This document shows positions 1 through 7,055 of a stretch of 9,092 nt of DNA, piece after piece. Made by a program: the position numbers and the translations under genes. How positions within the stretch are numbered: position 1 is the stretch's first letter; every line of letters begins with the position of its first letter. The DNA comes from Chloroflexota bacterium. Lineage in GTDB: Bacteria; Chloroflexota; Anaerolineae; B4-G1; SLSP01. The notes under the pieces were generated by a model that saw only the letters and a program-made list of their open reading frames with translations, was not told where the DNA came from and did not search any database. The DNA is taken from positions 1 through 9,092 of the forward strand of contig JAKJAB010000013.1 of assembly GCA_022707725.1 (NCBI GenBank). Reading direction: 5' to 3'.

Positions 1-1207
1 AGTAGCCTTCACCTGGCCCAGAGTAGAATACCATGCGTGGATCAACGCCGGGATCGAGGTTGCTGGTCTCGCAGGTCAACTGCAAACCCGGCTTCACCCG
101 GATTTTGAAATAATCGTTGTCCACCGTCGCGCCGCCCCAGGGCATAAAGTTGCAATTGTAGTTCAGCCCCGGCGCGATGGTGGTGGCCAGCTCGAAGCTG
201 TAGTTCGGCTCGTAGGCGTCGTAACCACTCGGCCACGTCGCCCGAGCCGTGCTGGTGGGGGCCACCGGCGTGAGGGTGTGTGTGGGGTTGGGCGTGGGCG
301 TGGGTTGAAGAATGGCAACCTCGAGTAAATAGTCCACGATGACGGTCGGGTCGGAGGGCGTTGTTACCGGCGCGATGCACAGGTAATAGGGCGAGGGAGT
401 ATTCGCCTGCAAGGTCAATTCTACCTGGTGATTGCTCGAAGTGGTGTTGCCCATAATGAAATAACCGTTGTTGTCGTAGACTCTGAGCCAGCGGGTGAAC
501 CCGTAATCGGTCAGGATGAGCCGGTATTGCAGGTTCAGGGTAGTCTGGATGCGGAAGCAGTCTATGTCGAAGGTGTTCGTGATGGCGCCGACGATCCTGC
601 CGGGCACGACGAGATCGTCGGCGGTGGCGAAGGTATCATTAGATTCTGTTTCTCTGGGGACGCCCGGTGGGGGTAACAGCGGCGGTGTGGGCGTGATGGT
701 GGACGTTGGGGTATTCGTTGGTGTCGTGGCAATCGCGTCAACTTGTAGTTGATAGTCAAAAGGTGGTCCTGCTACCGTAGACTGTCCGGCTCCCACGCTG
801 ACACGGAGGTAATACGTGGCATTCTGCGCTATGAAGTCGAAGCTGACAGGAGCGGTTGTGCTCGTGGAACCGCCGGTAATACGGGCGTATGCCGCGTTGT
901 AGACGTCCAGTTGCCGGATTTGGTTTTCGCGTGGGGTGAGGGTGACCCTGTAACTTGACCCTAAAGTTGTGGTCAGAACGAAATAATCCAAATCACTAAT
1001 CGTTTCGATGTCGCCGAACATCAAGTCACCGACAACAATCGGATTGGCCTGGGCGAAAGTATTATTCGGCTCACCCTCCTCAGCCGTCGGCGCCAGCGGA
1101 CTCGCGCTGCTGCTCCACGGGGACGCGCCAAGCGTCATCAACGTGATGGCGAGCAAGAGCACCAGCGTCGCCAGTCCGGTCGTCCATCGTTTCACTTGTA
1201 CGTTCAT
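1..1207 (-). CDS. Secreted multi-domain protein with tandem PPC-like domains (partial, C-terminus beyond left edge)
   Basis: An uninterrupted frame of 402 codons runs from an ATG at 1207 to the left edge without a stop. GGAGG at 1215-1219, 7 nt upstream, supports this start. Residues 1-8 are basic, and a hydrophobic stretch at about 10-29 followed by a small-residue region looks like a Sec signal peptide. Three repeats follow, each opening with a family hallmark: GEPNNTFAQA (45-54), ETESNDTFATADDL (186-199) and YEPNYSFELATTI (332-344). The later motifs DYF (74-76), DCF (216-218) and DYF (365-367) and the strands ending YYLRV/YYLCI match the pre-peptidase C-terminal (PPC) beta-sandwich family. 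Domains are joined by Pro/Thr linkers at about 161-182 and 301-321. Such domains usually sit in exported enzymes or surface proteins as binding or folding modules; any catalytic part would lie beyond the edge. The exact role is unknown. The domain reading is motif-based and fairly secure. Confidence 0.85.
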   Translation of the reverse strand, partial: MNVQVKRWTTGLATLVLLLAITLMTLGASPWSSSASPLAPTAEEGEPNNTFAQANPIVVGDLMFGDIETISDLDYFVLTTTLGSSYRVTLTPRENQIRQLDVYNAAYARITGGSTSTTAPVSFDFIAQNATYYLRVSVGAGQSTVAGPPFDYQLQVDAIATTPTNTPTSTITPTPPLLPPPGVPRETESNDTFATADDLVVPGRIVGAITNTFDIDCFRIQTTLNLQYRLILTDYGFTRWLRVYDNNGYFIMGNTTSSNHQVELTLQANTPSPYYLCIAPVTTPSDPTVIVDYLLEVAILQPTPTPNPTHTLTPVAPTSTARATWPSGYDAYEPNYSFELATTIAPGLNYNCNFMPWGGATVDNDYFKIRVKPGLQLTCETSNLDPGVDPRMVFYSGPGEGY

Positions 1208-1214
1208 TCCTATT

Positions 1215-1219
1215 CCTCC
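1215..1219 (-). promoter_or_regulatory. Ribosome binding site of the PPC-domain gene
   Basis: The minus strand reads GGAGG followed by a 7-nt spacer and the ATG at 1207. It is a near-consensus Shine-Dalgarno site and fixes the start of a gene whose stop lies outside the window. No convincing -35/-10 pair was seen between this site and the helicase stop, so the gene may be read from a promoter inside the repeat region that I cannot recognise, or by readthrough from the helicase. Confidence 0.75.
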
Positions 1220-1227
1220 AAGAGCGA

Positions 1228-1348
1228 TCAGCCCTCAGCTATCAGCCTTCAGCCTTCAGCCTTCAGCCCTCAGCTATCAGCTTTCAGCGATTGGCTATCA
1301 GCCGGCGGCATCTGAAAGCTGACCGCTGATGGCTGAAAGCTGACCGCT
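1228..1348. repeat. Strand-switching array of 7-bp repeats (TCAGCNN) with inverted copies
   Basis: From 1228 the plus strand reads nine consecutive heptads beginning TCAGC (variants ending CC, TA, CT, CT, CT, CC, TA, TT, GA), then a degenerate TTGGCTA and TCAG at 1298. After a short GC-rich break the same heptads continue on the other strand: CTGAAAGCTGACCGCT occurs exactly at 1312-1327 and 1333-1348, 21 bp (three heptads) apart. TCAGCTTTCAG at 1277-1287 is an exact inverse of 1312-1322 (11-bp stem, 24-nt loop) and, extended by one base to 1288, also of 1332-1343. The array lies between the helicase stop and the next gene on the same strand. It resembles the short tandem heptamer repeats known from cyanobacteria and other filamentous bacteria. 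A role as terminator or RNA hairpin is inference; there is no T-tract typical of an intrinsic terminator. Confidence 0.85.
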
Positions 1349-1353
1349 ATCCC

Positions 1354-3582
1354 CTAATGCGCTGAAATCGGCTCCATCGGGGCCATGCTCGCCAACAAGC
1401 GTTTTGCCCCGATTCCGTTGGTAAAGAGGACGGTGACCATTTCGCTGCGCCCGTCCAACTGGCTCTCCAAGACGATGCCTTCGCCGTAGTGCGTGTGCCG
1501 CACGCGCTGGCCCTGGCGGTATTGCAACTGCGGCGCGGGGGCCGGCGTACGCTCAGTCTTGCGCGCATCCGGCGTCCGCACGGCTGAGTCCTGCCAACTC
1601 ACACCCCAACTGCGCACGCCCGACGACGTCGTGACGGCCGCCTTCTTCTGCGCGCGGCGCGGGCGGTCGAGCACGGCATCCGGCAGATCGCTCAAGAAGC
1701 GCGAGGGCGCGGAAGGATCGCCGCTGCTGCCGTACTGTCCCCAGCTCCGGCGGAAGGCGTAGCTGAGGTAGAGGCGCTTTTCGGCCCGCGTCATCCCCAC
1801 GTAGAGCAAGCGCCGTTCTTCCGCCACCTGCTGCGGCGAATCCAGCGAGCGGCTGTGCGGCAGCAGCCCTTCTTCCAACCCGGTGAGAAAGACGACCGGG
1901 TATTCCAGCCCCTTGGCGCTGTGCAGCGTGAGCAGCGTGACCGCGCGGACTTCTTCGCTCAGTTCGTCGATGTCGGCGACCAGCGCCACGTCGGTGAGGA
2001 ATTCGGGCAGGGTGATGCCCGGCGCGTCGGCGACGACGGCGCGCAACGCCTGGATGTTCTCCCAGCGCGATTCGCCGTCATCGGAGCCGTCGCGGACGTA
2101 GCCTTCGTAGCCGGTATCCGCGAGGATGGCATCCAGCAATTGTGCCACACTCACTTCGGCGCGGAGCTTCTGCCAGCGGATCATCAATCCGACAAAGCCT
2201 TTGAGTGCCTGCGCCGCGCGGTTGGCGAGTGTGCCTGTTTCCAACAAGTGCAGCGCGCCTTGATAGCGGCTGCCGCTCAGCACATTTGCGGCCTGGGCGA
2301 CGGTGTCCAGCGTGCGCGCGCCGAGTCCGCGTGGCGGGACATTGACCACGCGCGCAAAGCTGACGTCGTCATCCGGGTTCTGCGCCAGGCGCAGGTAGGC
2401 CAGCACATCCTTGATCTCCTTGCGGGCGTAGAAGCGCGTCGCGCCGATGAGGCGGTAGGGGATGTTGTAACGCACGCAGGTCTCTTCCAGCGCGCGGGAT
2501 TGGGCGTTGGTGCGGTACATCACGGCAATGTCGCTGTAGGTGTAGCCGGAGCGCGCCAGCGTCATGATCTCGCGGACCACGTAATCGGCCTCTTCGCGCT
2601 CGTCGTAGGCTTCGTGGAGCGTAATCCGGTCGCCGCCGTGCCCGCGCGTGAAGAGGTGCTTGGGCGTGCGGTCGTTGTTGTGGGCGATGACGGCCTGCGC
2701 CCCGTCGAGAATCACCTGCGTGGAGCGGTAGTTTTCCTCCAGCAGGTGTTGTTGCAGTTCGGGGAAATCGGTGCGCAGCCGCTGGATGTTGCGGTAGTCG
2801 GCTCCGCGCCACGAGTAGATGGACTGGTCCTCGTCGGCGACGACGTACAGGCTGCGGTGTTCCTGCGCCAGCAAGTGCAGGATGACGTACTGGGCCATGT
2901 TGGTATCCTGGAACTCGTCCACCAGCAGGTAGCGGTAGCGGCCCCGATATTTATCGCGGACGAGGTCGGCGCTGCGCAGCAGCTTTGCCGTCTCCATGAG
3001 CAGATCGTCGAAATCGAGGCCGTCGTTCTTGCGCAGCGTCTCTTGATAGCGCGTGTAAGCCCGTTTGACGACTTCGTCGTAGTAGGTCTGCACGGGATAG
3101 GCGGCCGGCGGGAGCAGTTCGTTCTTGGCGGCAGAGATGGCGTTGAGCAGCGCGTTGGGCCGGTAACGTTTGTCGTCCAGTCCCAGGTCTTTGACCACCT
3201 GCTTCATCACGCTGAGCTGGTCGTCGGTATCGAAGATCAGGTAGTTGCTGGAAAGGCCCGCAGCTTCGGCCTCGCGGCGCAGGATGCGGGCGCAGGCGGC
3301 GTGGAACGTGCCAATGGTGAGCGACTTGGCGGAGTCGTCGCCGAGCATCTTATCGAGGCGGGCGCGCATCTCGCGGGCGGCCTTGTTGGTGAAGGTGACG
3401 GCGAGGACGTGCCACGGCGCGACGCGCATCTCCGCCAGCATCCAGGCGATGCGGTGAGTGAGCACGCGCGTCTTGCCGGACCCCGGCCCGGCGAGCACCA
3501 ACACGGGGCCGTTGGGTGCGGCGACGGCGGCCTGTTGCTGCGCGTTGAGTGCCTGCAAGAGTGAATGGGTATGTGTGTTCAT
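1354..3582 (-). CDS. uvrD: UvrD/PcrA-type superfamily 1A DNA helicase
   Basis: This 742-residue protein has the usual length and all motifs of the 3'-to-5' UvrD/Rep/PcrA helicases of nucleotide-excision and mismatch repair and of replication-fork maintenance. Visible are the Q motif LNAQQQAAV (12-20), Walker A AGPGSGKT (31-38), motif Ia TFTNKAAREMRARL (63-76), TIGTFHAACARILRRE (89-104), motif II LLVDEFQDTN (219-228), motif III ADEDQSIYSWRGAD (249-262), motif IV LEENYRST (281-288), motif V LTLHSAKGLE (551-560) and motif VI EERRLLYVGMTRAEKRLYL (588-606). A low-complexity linker (about 636-685) leads to a small C-terminal domain, QGQRVRHTHYGEGIV (690-704), like the Tudor-like tail of PcrA. The ATG at 3582 lacks a Shine-Dalgarno site, which fits the near-leaderless promoter described separately. 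Whether the orthologue is best called UvrD or PcrA is a naming choice. Confidence 0.97.
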   Translation of the reverse strand: MNTHTHSLLQALNAQQQAAVAAPNGPVLVLAGPGSGKTRVLTHRIAWMLAEMRVAPWHVLAVTFTNKAAREMRARLDKMLGDDSAKSLTIGTFHAACARILRREAEAAGLSSNYLIFDTDDQLSVMKQVVKDLGLDDKRYRPNALLNAISAAKNELLPPAAYPVQTYYDEVVKRAYTRYQETLRKNDGLDFDDLLMETAKLLRSADLVRDKYRGRYRYLLVDEFQDTNMAQYVILHLLAQEHRSLYVVADEDQSIYSWRGADYRNIQRLRTDFPELQQHLLEENYRSTQVILDGAQAVIAHNNDRTPKHLFTRGHGGDRITLHEAYDEREEADYVVREIMTLARSGYTYSDIAVMYRTNAQSRALEETCVRYNIPYRLIGATRFYARKEIKDVLAYLRLAQNPDDDVSFARVVNVPPRGLGARTLDTVAQAANVLSGSRYQGALHLLETGTLANRAAQALKGFVGLMIRWQKLRAEVSVAQLLDAILADTGYEGYVRDGSDDGESRWENIQALRAVVADAPGITLPEFLTDVALVADIDELSEEVRAVTLLTLHSAKGLEYPVVFLTGLEEGLLPHSRSLDSPQQVAEERRLLYVGMTRAEKRLYLSYAFRRSWGQYGSSGDPSAPSRFLSDLPDAVLDRPRRAQKKAAVTTSSGVRSWGVSWQDSAVRTPDARKTERTPAPAPQLQYRQGQRVRHTHYGEGIVLESQLDGRSEMVTVLFTNGIGAKRLLASMAPMEPISAH

Positions 3583-3590
3583 CGTTTTTC

Positions 3591-3618
3591 ATTCTACCGC
3601 ATAAACGAGGCTTTGCAA
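3591..3618 (-). promoter_or_regulatory. Predicted sigma70-type promoter for the helicase gene, near-leaderless
   Basis: On the minus strand a -35 box TTGCAA (3613-3618) is followed after 16 bp by a -10 box TAGAAT (3591-3596). The -10 box ends only 8 nt before the ATG (3580-3582), so transcription would begin within about 0-3 nt of the start codon. The lack of any Shine-Dalgarno sequence there agrees with leaderless initiation. The boxes are read by eye and are untested. Confidence 0.55.
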
Positions 3619-3640
3619 CAGTTCGTTGTGCCGAATTCGC

Positions 3641-3668
3641 TTGACCCTTCCTCTATTCTTCCTATACT
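3641..3668 (+). promoter_or_regulatory. Predicted sigma70-type promoter for the rightward three-gene operon
   Basis: The -35 box TTGACC (3641-3646) and -10 box TATACT (3663-3668) are separated by 16 bp and each match consensus at five of six bases. A start near 3675 would leave a leader of roughly 55 nt before the TTG start codon at 3730. This promoter is back-to-back with the helicase promoter, with 22 bp between their -35 boxes, so a regulator binding between them could affect both. No clear operator palindrome was seen. Confidence 0.6.
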
Positions 3669-3716
3669 TACCCCTGACAAAAACGCCCTACCAGGCAGGC
3701 GCGCGAGAAAGCAAAA

Positions 3717-3722
3717 AAGGAG
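3717..3722 (+). promoter_or_regulatory. Ribosome binding site deciding a TTG start
   Basis: AAGGAG lies 7 nt upstream of the TTG codon at 3730. An in-frame ATG exists at 3565, but it overlaps the start of the divergent helicase gene, lies upstream of the predicted promoter and adds 55 residues with no coding character. The TTG is therefore the preferred start. Confidence 0.75.
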
Positions 3723-3729
3723 TAGCAAT

Positions 3730-4386
3730 TTGGATCAAAATTCCGGTATTCAAAACATCTGGCTTATCCTCGTCATCTGGAGTTTCATTTACGTGTTGGA
3801 TTATGCTTTGACCATTGTCTTCGCCAGACAACATAAAGCGCATTTGCATACGTATGTCCGTTTCGAAGGCAGTCTCGAGTTAACGCCCCAATTTCAGAAG
3901 GATGTGGATGTGTTACGGCGGGTCAGTCCGCAGTTTGTGATGCGTTGGCTAATCTCGGTGGTGGGCCTTTATGCGATCTGGTGGTTATCCGTTGTATCTC
4001 TGAAGCAGCCACAATTTTTCTATTTTTTGATCGGGATGCTTGTCTTGCGAGAAGTAACAGTCCATCTCAGACACATTCGGAATCTGGCCTTATATCCCAT
4101 TGCCAAAGCCGGTGGGCTGAAAGGGAAAATCGAATATTCGCGCTGGTCTGCGCTTAAGCTGTCGGCGGTGGAATTGCTCAGTTTTGGCGGGATGTATTTG
4201 ATCCTGGCAATCTTTTTGCGCAGTTGGTTTATGGCGGGTGGGGCGTTTGGTTGTTGTGTGGTGGGGGTACAACATTGGCGCATGTATAAGAAGGCGCTTG
4301 CGCTGTCCCAGACATCTCAAGAGAGCTTAGCAACGCCTGATACGCAGGCGAAGGAGAGTGACAATGCAGATCAACTTGACAGGTAA
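3730..4386 (+). CDS. Small multi-pass membrane protein of unknown function
   Basis: From the TTG start the protein has 218 residues. Four to five hydrophobic segments are visible, at about 9-31, 70-90, 95-112, 143-163 and 165-183, followed by a hydrophilic tail (190-218). Between the first two lies a polar stretch containing RFEGSLELTPQFQKDVDVLRR (44-64 region), the most motif-like part and likely to be conserved; basic loops such as HLRHIRN (112-118) suggest cytoplasmic faces. I recognise no named family and assign no function. The gene is visibly more AT-rich than its neighbours: 24 of 60 bases are G/C at 3781-3840 and 34 of 60 at 4141-4200. It is first in a tight operon with a short-chain dehydrogenase and an ABC exporter, and its last 23 bp overlap the dehydrogenase start, so translation of the two is probably coupled. 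Confidence 0.8.
   Translation: MDQNSGIQNIWLILVIWSFIYVLDYALTIVFARQHKAHLHTYVRFEGSLELTPQFQKDVDVLRRVSPQFVMRWLISVVGLYAIWWLSVVSLKQPQFFYFLIGMLVLREVTVHLRHIRNLALYPIAKAGGLKGKIEYSRWSALKLSAVELLSFGGMYLILAIFLRSWFMAGGAFGCCVVGVQHWRMYKKALALSQTSQESLATPDTQAKESDNADQLDR
4351..4356 (+). promoter_or_regulatory. Ribosome binding site of the dehydrogenase gene, inside the preceding gene
   Basis: AAGGAG lies 7 nt before the ATG at 4364. A GTG at 4358 is in the same frame but only 1 nt from this site, so ATG 4364 is the better start. The site is embedded in the 3' end of the membrane-protein gene, as expected for translational coupling. Confidence 0.75.
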
Positions 4387-5122
4387 AACCGCGTTGGTGA
4401 CAGGAGGCAACACCGGTTTGGGCCGGGCCATCGCGCTGGCGCTGGCCGGAGCGGGCGCAGATGTGGCGCTCACGTACTTCTCGCATCCCGGCGAGGAGAC
4501 CGTCGCCGCGATTCGCGCGCTGGGCCGCAAGTCGCTGGCGCTGCGCCTGGACGCGACCGACAGCGCGGAGGTGAACCGGGTGATGCCGGAAGTGGCCGCA
4601 GCGCTGGACGGCCATATCGACATTCTGGTCAACAATGCCGGGCACATGGTGGGGCGCGTCCCCATCGCCGAGATGAGCGACGCGCACTGGCACAAGGTGA
4701 TCGATGTGAACCTGAGCAGCGCCTTCTACTGCTGCCGGGCGGTGCTGCCGTATATGCAGACGGGGTGGGGACGCATCGTGAACATGTCATCGCTGGCGGG
4801 GCGCAACGGCGGAGGGATCGGCGCGGTGGCATACGCGGCGGCCAAGGCGGGCCTACTGGGCTTCACCCGTGGCCTGGCCAAGGAGGTGGCTCCGCGGGGG
4901 ATCACGGTCAATGCCGTAGCGCCGGGTCTGATCCTGGAGACGCCGTTTCACGACACGTTCAACACCGAGGAAGGTAAGCGGGCAACGATTGCTACGATTC
5001 CGCTCCGGCGCGGCGGCGTGCCCGACGATGTGGCAGGCGCGGTGCTGTTTCTGGTGTCGGACCTGGCGAGCTTTATTACCGGCGAGGTCACTGAGATCAA
5101 CGGTGGAGTGTGGTTCAAGTAA
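4364..5122 (+). CDS. Classical short-chain dehydrogenase/reductase, FabG-like
   Basis: The 252-residue protein has the length and motifs of classical SDR oxidoreductases, cytosolic NAD(P)(H)-dependent enzymes acting on carbonyl/alcohol pairs. The Rossmann nucleotide-binding motif TGGNTGLG is at 13-20 and the NNAG structural motif at 90-93. The catalytic residues are probably Asn116 (in DVNLSS), Ser143 (in VNMSSLAG), Tyr157 and Lys161 (YAAAK). The PG motif VNAVAPG (182-188) and a C-terminal GEVTEINGG (240-248) follow, as in 3-oxoacyl-ACP reductases. This subfamily is broad, so a reductase of a 3-oxoacyl thioester is the closest general match but substrate and coenzyme preference are not determined. 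It overlaps the upstream membrane-protein gene by 23 bp and is followed after 13 bp by the ABC exporter. One possibility is that it modifies a compound moved by that exporter; this rests only on gene order. Confidence 0.93.
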   Translation: MQINLTGKTALVTGGNTGLGRAIALALAGAGADVALTYFSHPGEETVAAIRALGRKSLALRLDATDSAEVNRVMPEVAAALDGHIDILVNNAGHMVGRVPIAEMSDAHWHKVIDVNLSSAFYCCRAVLPYMQTGWGRIVNMSSLAGRNGGGIGAVAYAAAKAGLLGFTRGLAKEVAPRGITVNAVAPGLILETPFHDTFNTEEGKRATIATIPLRRGGVPDDVAGAVLFLVSDLASFITGEVTEINGGVWFK

Positions 5123-5135
5123 AAGAGAGTTTCTT

Positions 5136-7055
5136 ATGGGATTTCATCGAGGTGGACGGGGCTTGATCAATGCTCCTGACGAAAAACCGAAAATAACCTG
5201 GCCGCTGCTCAGGCGGGTGTTGCACTATGCCAAACCCTACCGCTGGCAGATCATGGCCATGCTGCTGTTGATCCTGGTGCAGTCCGGGGTAGGTTTGCTG
5301 ACACCGCTCATTATGCGCGATATGATCGACGTCACCATCCCCGCGGGAAACCTCAACCGACTGATTACACTGGCGGTGGTACTGCTCCTCATCCCAGTCG
5401 TGAACGGCGTCATCAACGTGGTGCAACGTCGCCTCAGCACAGTTGTGGGGAGTGGCGTCATTTACGATCTGCGCGTGGCCTTGTACGCTAACTTGCAACG
5501 TATGTCGCTGCGCTTCTTCACCAACACCAAAGTCGGCGAGCTGATGAGCCGCCTCAACAACGACGTGACCGGCGCGCAGAATGCCATTAGCAGCACCATT
5601 GTCAGTATCATCACCGACGTTGTGCAGGGTGTGGCGGTGCTTGGCGTGATGTTGACGCTCGAATGGCGGCTGACGTTGATCAGCGTGGTGATTTTGCCGC
5701 TGCTCATCCTGGCGGCGCGATTGTTGGGCAATCGCCTGCGCGATATGGCCCGCCAGCAGATGGAGGCCAACGCGCGCATGAACGCTATGATGAACGAGAC
5801 GCTCAACATCGGCGGGGCGCTGTTGGTCAAGCTGTTTGGTCGCCGCCAGTCGGAAATCGACCGTTTTGCGGAGCGTGCGGCGCAGGTGCGCGATCTGGGC
5901 GTGCAGCGGACGTTGATCGGCTCGGTGTTTTCGGCGATCACCGGCCTTATTAGCGCCTTCGGCACGGCCTTCGTCTACGGGTTGGGGGGGTACTTCGTCA
6001 TCCGCGGCGCGTTCACCGTGGGCACGATTGTGGCCTTTGGGTCGTACCTGGGCAACCTCTACCGTACGCTACAAGGACTTTCCAATGCACCGGTCGAGTT
6101 TGCCACCTCGATGGTGAGTTTCGAGCGCGTGTTCGAGGTCATCGATCTGCCGGTCGATATCCCGGAAAAACCGGACGCGCTGGTGTTGCGAGATGTGCAG
6201 GGCGAGCTTGTTTTCGAGGATGTCTCGTTCAAATACGAAACGGGCGACGAAAAATTCCTCAGCAGTGTGCGGCGTTACGGCAGCATAGACAACGTCACCG
6301 CCGTGCTTTCGGGAGCAGAGGCTTCCGCGGATGGAGCGGCGGGTGCGCCGCGCAGCCAGGCGCGTAGTTTGGCACTGGATTGCATCAGTTTCCGGGCCGC
6401 GCCGGGCCAGCTCGTGGCGCTGGTGGGACCGAGTGGCGCGGGCAAAACGACGCTCACCTATCTGATCCCGCGCCTGTATGATCCGACAGCGGGAGCCATT
6501 CGCATCGACGGCTGTGACTTGCGCGACCTGACGCTGGAATCGCTCTCCACGCACATCGGCATGGTCACGCAGGAAACGTATCTGTTCCACGACACGATCC
6601 GCACCAACCTGCTCTATGCGCGCCTGGACGCCACGCTGGAAGAGCTGGAGGCCGCTTGCCGTGCCGCCAACATTCACGACTTTATCGCGGCGTTGCCGGA
6701 GGGCTACGATACGATTGTGGGGGAGCGCGGCTATCGCCTGAGTGGCGGCGAGAAGCAGCGCATCGCGCTGGCGCGGGTGATCCTCAAGAATCCGCGCCTT
6801 CTGGTGCTGGACGAGGCGACCAGCAGTCTGGACAGCGAATCCGAGGCGTTGATTCAAGATGCGCTCAGCCGGGTGATGGCGCAGCGCACCAGCATCGTCA
6901 TCGCTCACCGCCTGAGCACGATTCTGGCGGCGGATTTGATCCTCGTCATCGACCGGGGCCGGATTGTGGAAAGCGGCAATCACGCCACCTTGCTGGCGCA
7001 GGATGGGCTGTACGCCAGCCTGTACCAGATGCAGTTTCACACCCCCACTCAGTGA
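5136..7055 (+). CDS. ABC exporter half-transporter (fused membrane and ATPase domains)
   Basis: This 639-residue protein combines a type-I exporter membrane domain (about 36-320, six segments expected; clear ones near 38-60, 77-97, 155-195 and 262-302) with an ATPase domain (about 358-635). It should work as a dimer in the cytoplasmic membrane, driving export of a hydrophobic or amphipathic substrate. The ATPase motifs are intact: A-loop Tyr367, Walker A GPSGAGKTT (431-439), Q-loop TQETYLFHDT (478-487), signature LSGGEKQRIALAR (535-547), Walker B LLVLDEATSSLD (555-566) and H-loop IAHRLS (589-594). An extra segment at about 371-410, Ala/Gly/Ser-rich at its end, separates the A-loop from the following strand, where most homologues have about ten residues. 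The ATG at 5136 follows GAGAG (5125-5129) by 6 nt, and a longer in-frame start would run back into the dehydrogenase gene. The stop codon lies inside the first 16-bp repeat unit. Confidence 0.95.
   Translation: MGFHRGGRGLINAPDEKPKITWPLLRRVLHYAKPYRWQIMAMLLLILVQSGVGLLTPLIMRDMIDVTIPAGNLNRLITLAVVLLLIPVVNGVINVVQRRLSTVVGSGVIYDLRVALYANLQRMSLRFFTNTKVGELMSRLNNDVTGAQNAISSTIVSIITDVVQGVAVLGVMLTLEWRLTLISVVILPLLILAARLLGNRLRDMARQQMEANARMNAMMNETLNIGGALLVKLFGRRQSEIDRFAERAAQVRDLGVQRTLIGSVFSAITGLISAFGTAFVYGLGGYFVIRGAFTVGTIVAFGSYLGNLYRTLQGLSNAPVEFATSMVSFERVFEVIDLPVDIPEKPDALVLRDVQGELVFEDVSFKYETGDEKFLSSVRRYGSIDNVTAVLSGAEASADGAAGAPRSQARSLALDCISFRAAPGQLVALVGPSGAGKTTLTYLIPRLYDPTAGAIRIDGCDLRDLTLESLSTHIGMVTQETYLFHDTIRTNLLYARLDATLEELEAACRAANIHDFIAALPEGYDTIVGERGYRLSGGEKQRIALARVILKNPRLLVLDEATSSLDSESEALIQDALSRVMAQRTSIVIAHRLSTILAADLILVIDRGRIVESGNHATLLAQDGLYASLYQMQFHTPTQ

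Noticed and set aside
42..380. A 112-codon minus-strand frame rich in His and Arg
   Set aside because: It is an out-of-frame reading of the secreted PPC-domain gene on the same strand; the His/Thr-rich part is the shifted Pro/Thr linker.
1228..1348. Coding repeat (a 104-codon plus-strand frame runs through the heptads)
   Set aside because: The frame is antisense to the start of the secreted protein and then reads a simple DNA repeat; there is no ribosome binding site or domain.
1855..3564. A 569-codon open frame on the plus strand opposite the helicase
   Set aside because: It lies wholly antisense to a helicase with every motif intact. It is rich in Val, Ala, Gln and Asp without any domain, as expected for the complement of a GC-rich gene.
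3565..3729. N-terminal extension of the small membrane protein to ATG 3565
   Set aside because: It overlaps the divergent helicase start and lies upstream of the predicted promoter, while TTG 3730 has an ideal AAGGAG site.
4989..5135. N-terminal extension of the ABC exporter into the dehydrogenase gene
   Set aside because: The extension is a frame-shifted reading of the dehydrogenase C-terminus; ATG 5136 with GAGAG upstream gives the normal exporter N-terminus.
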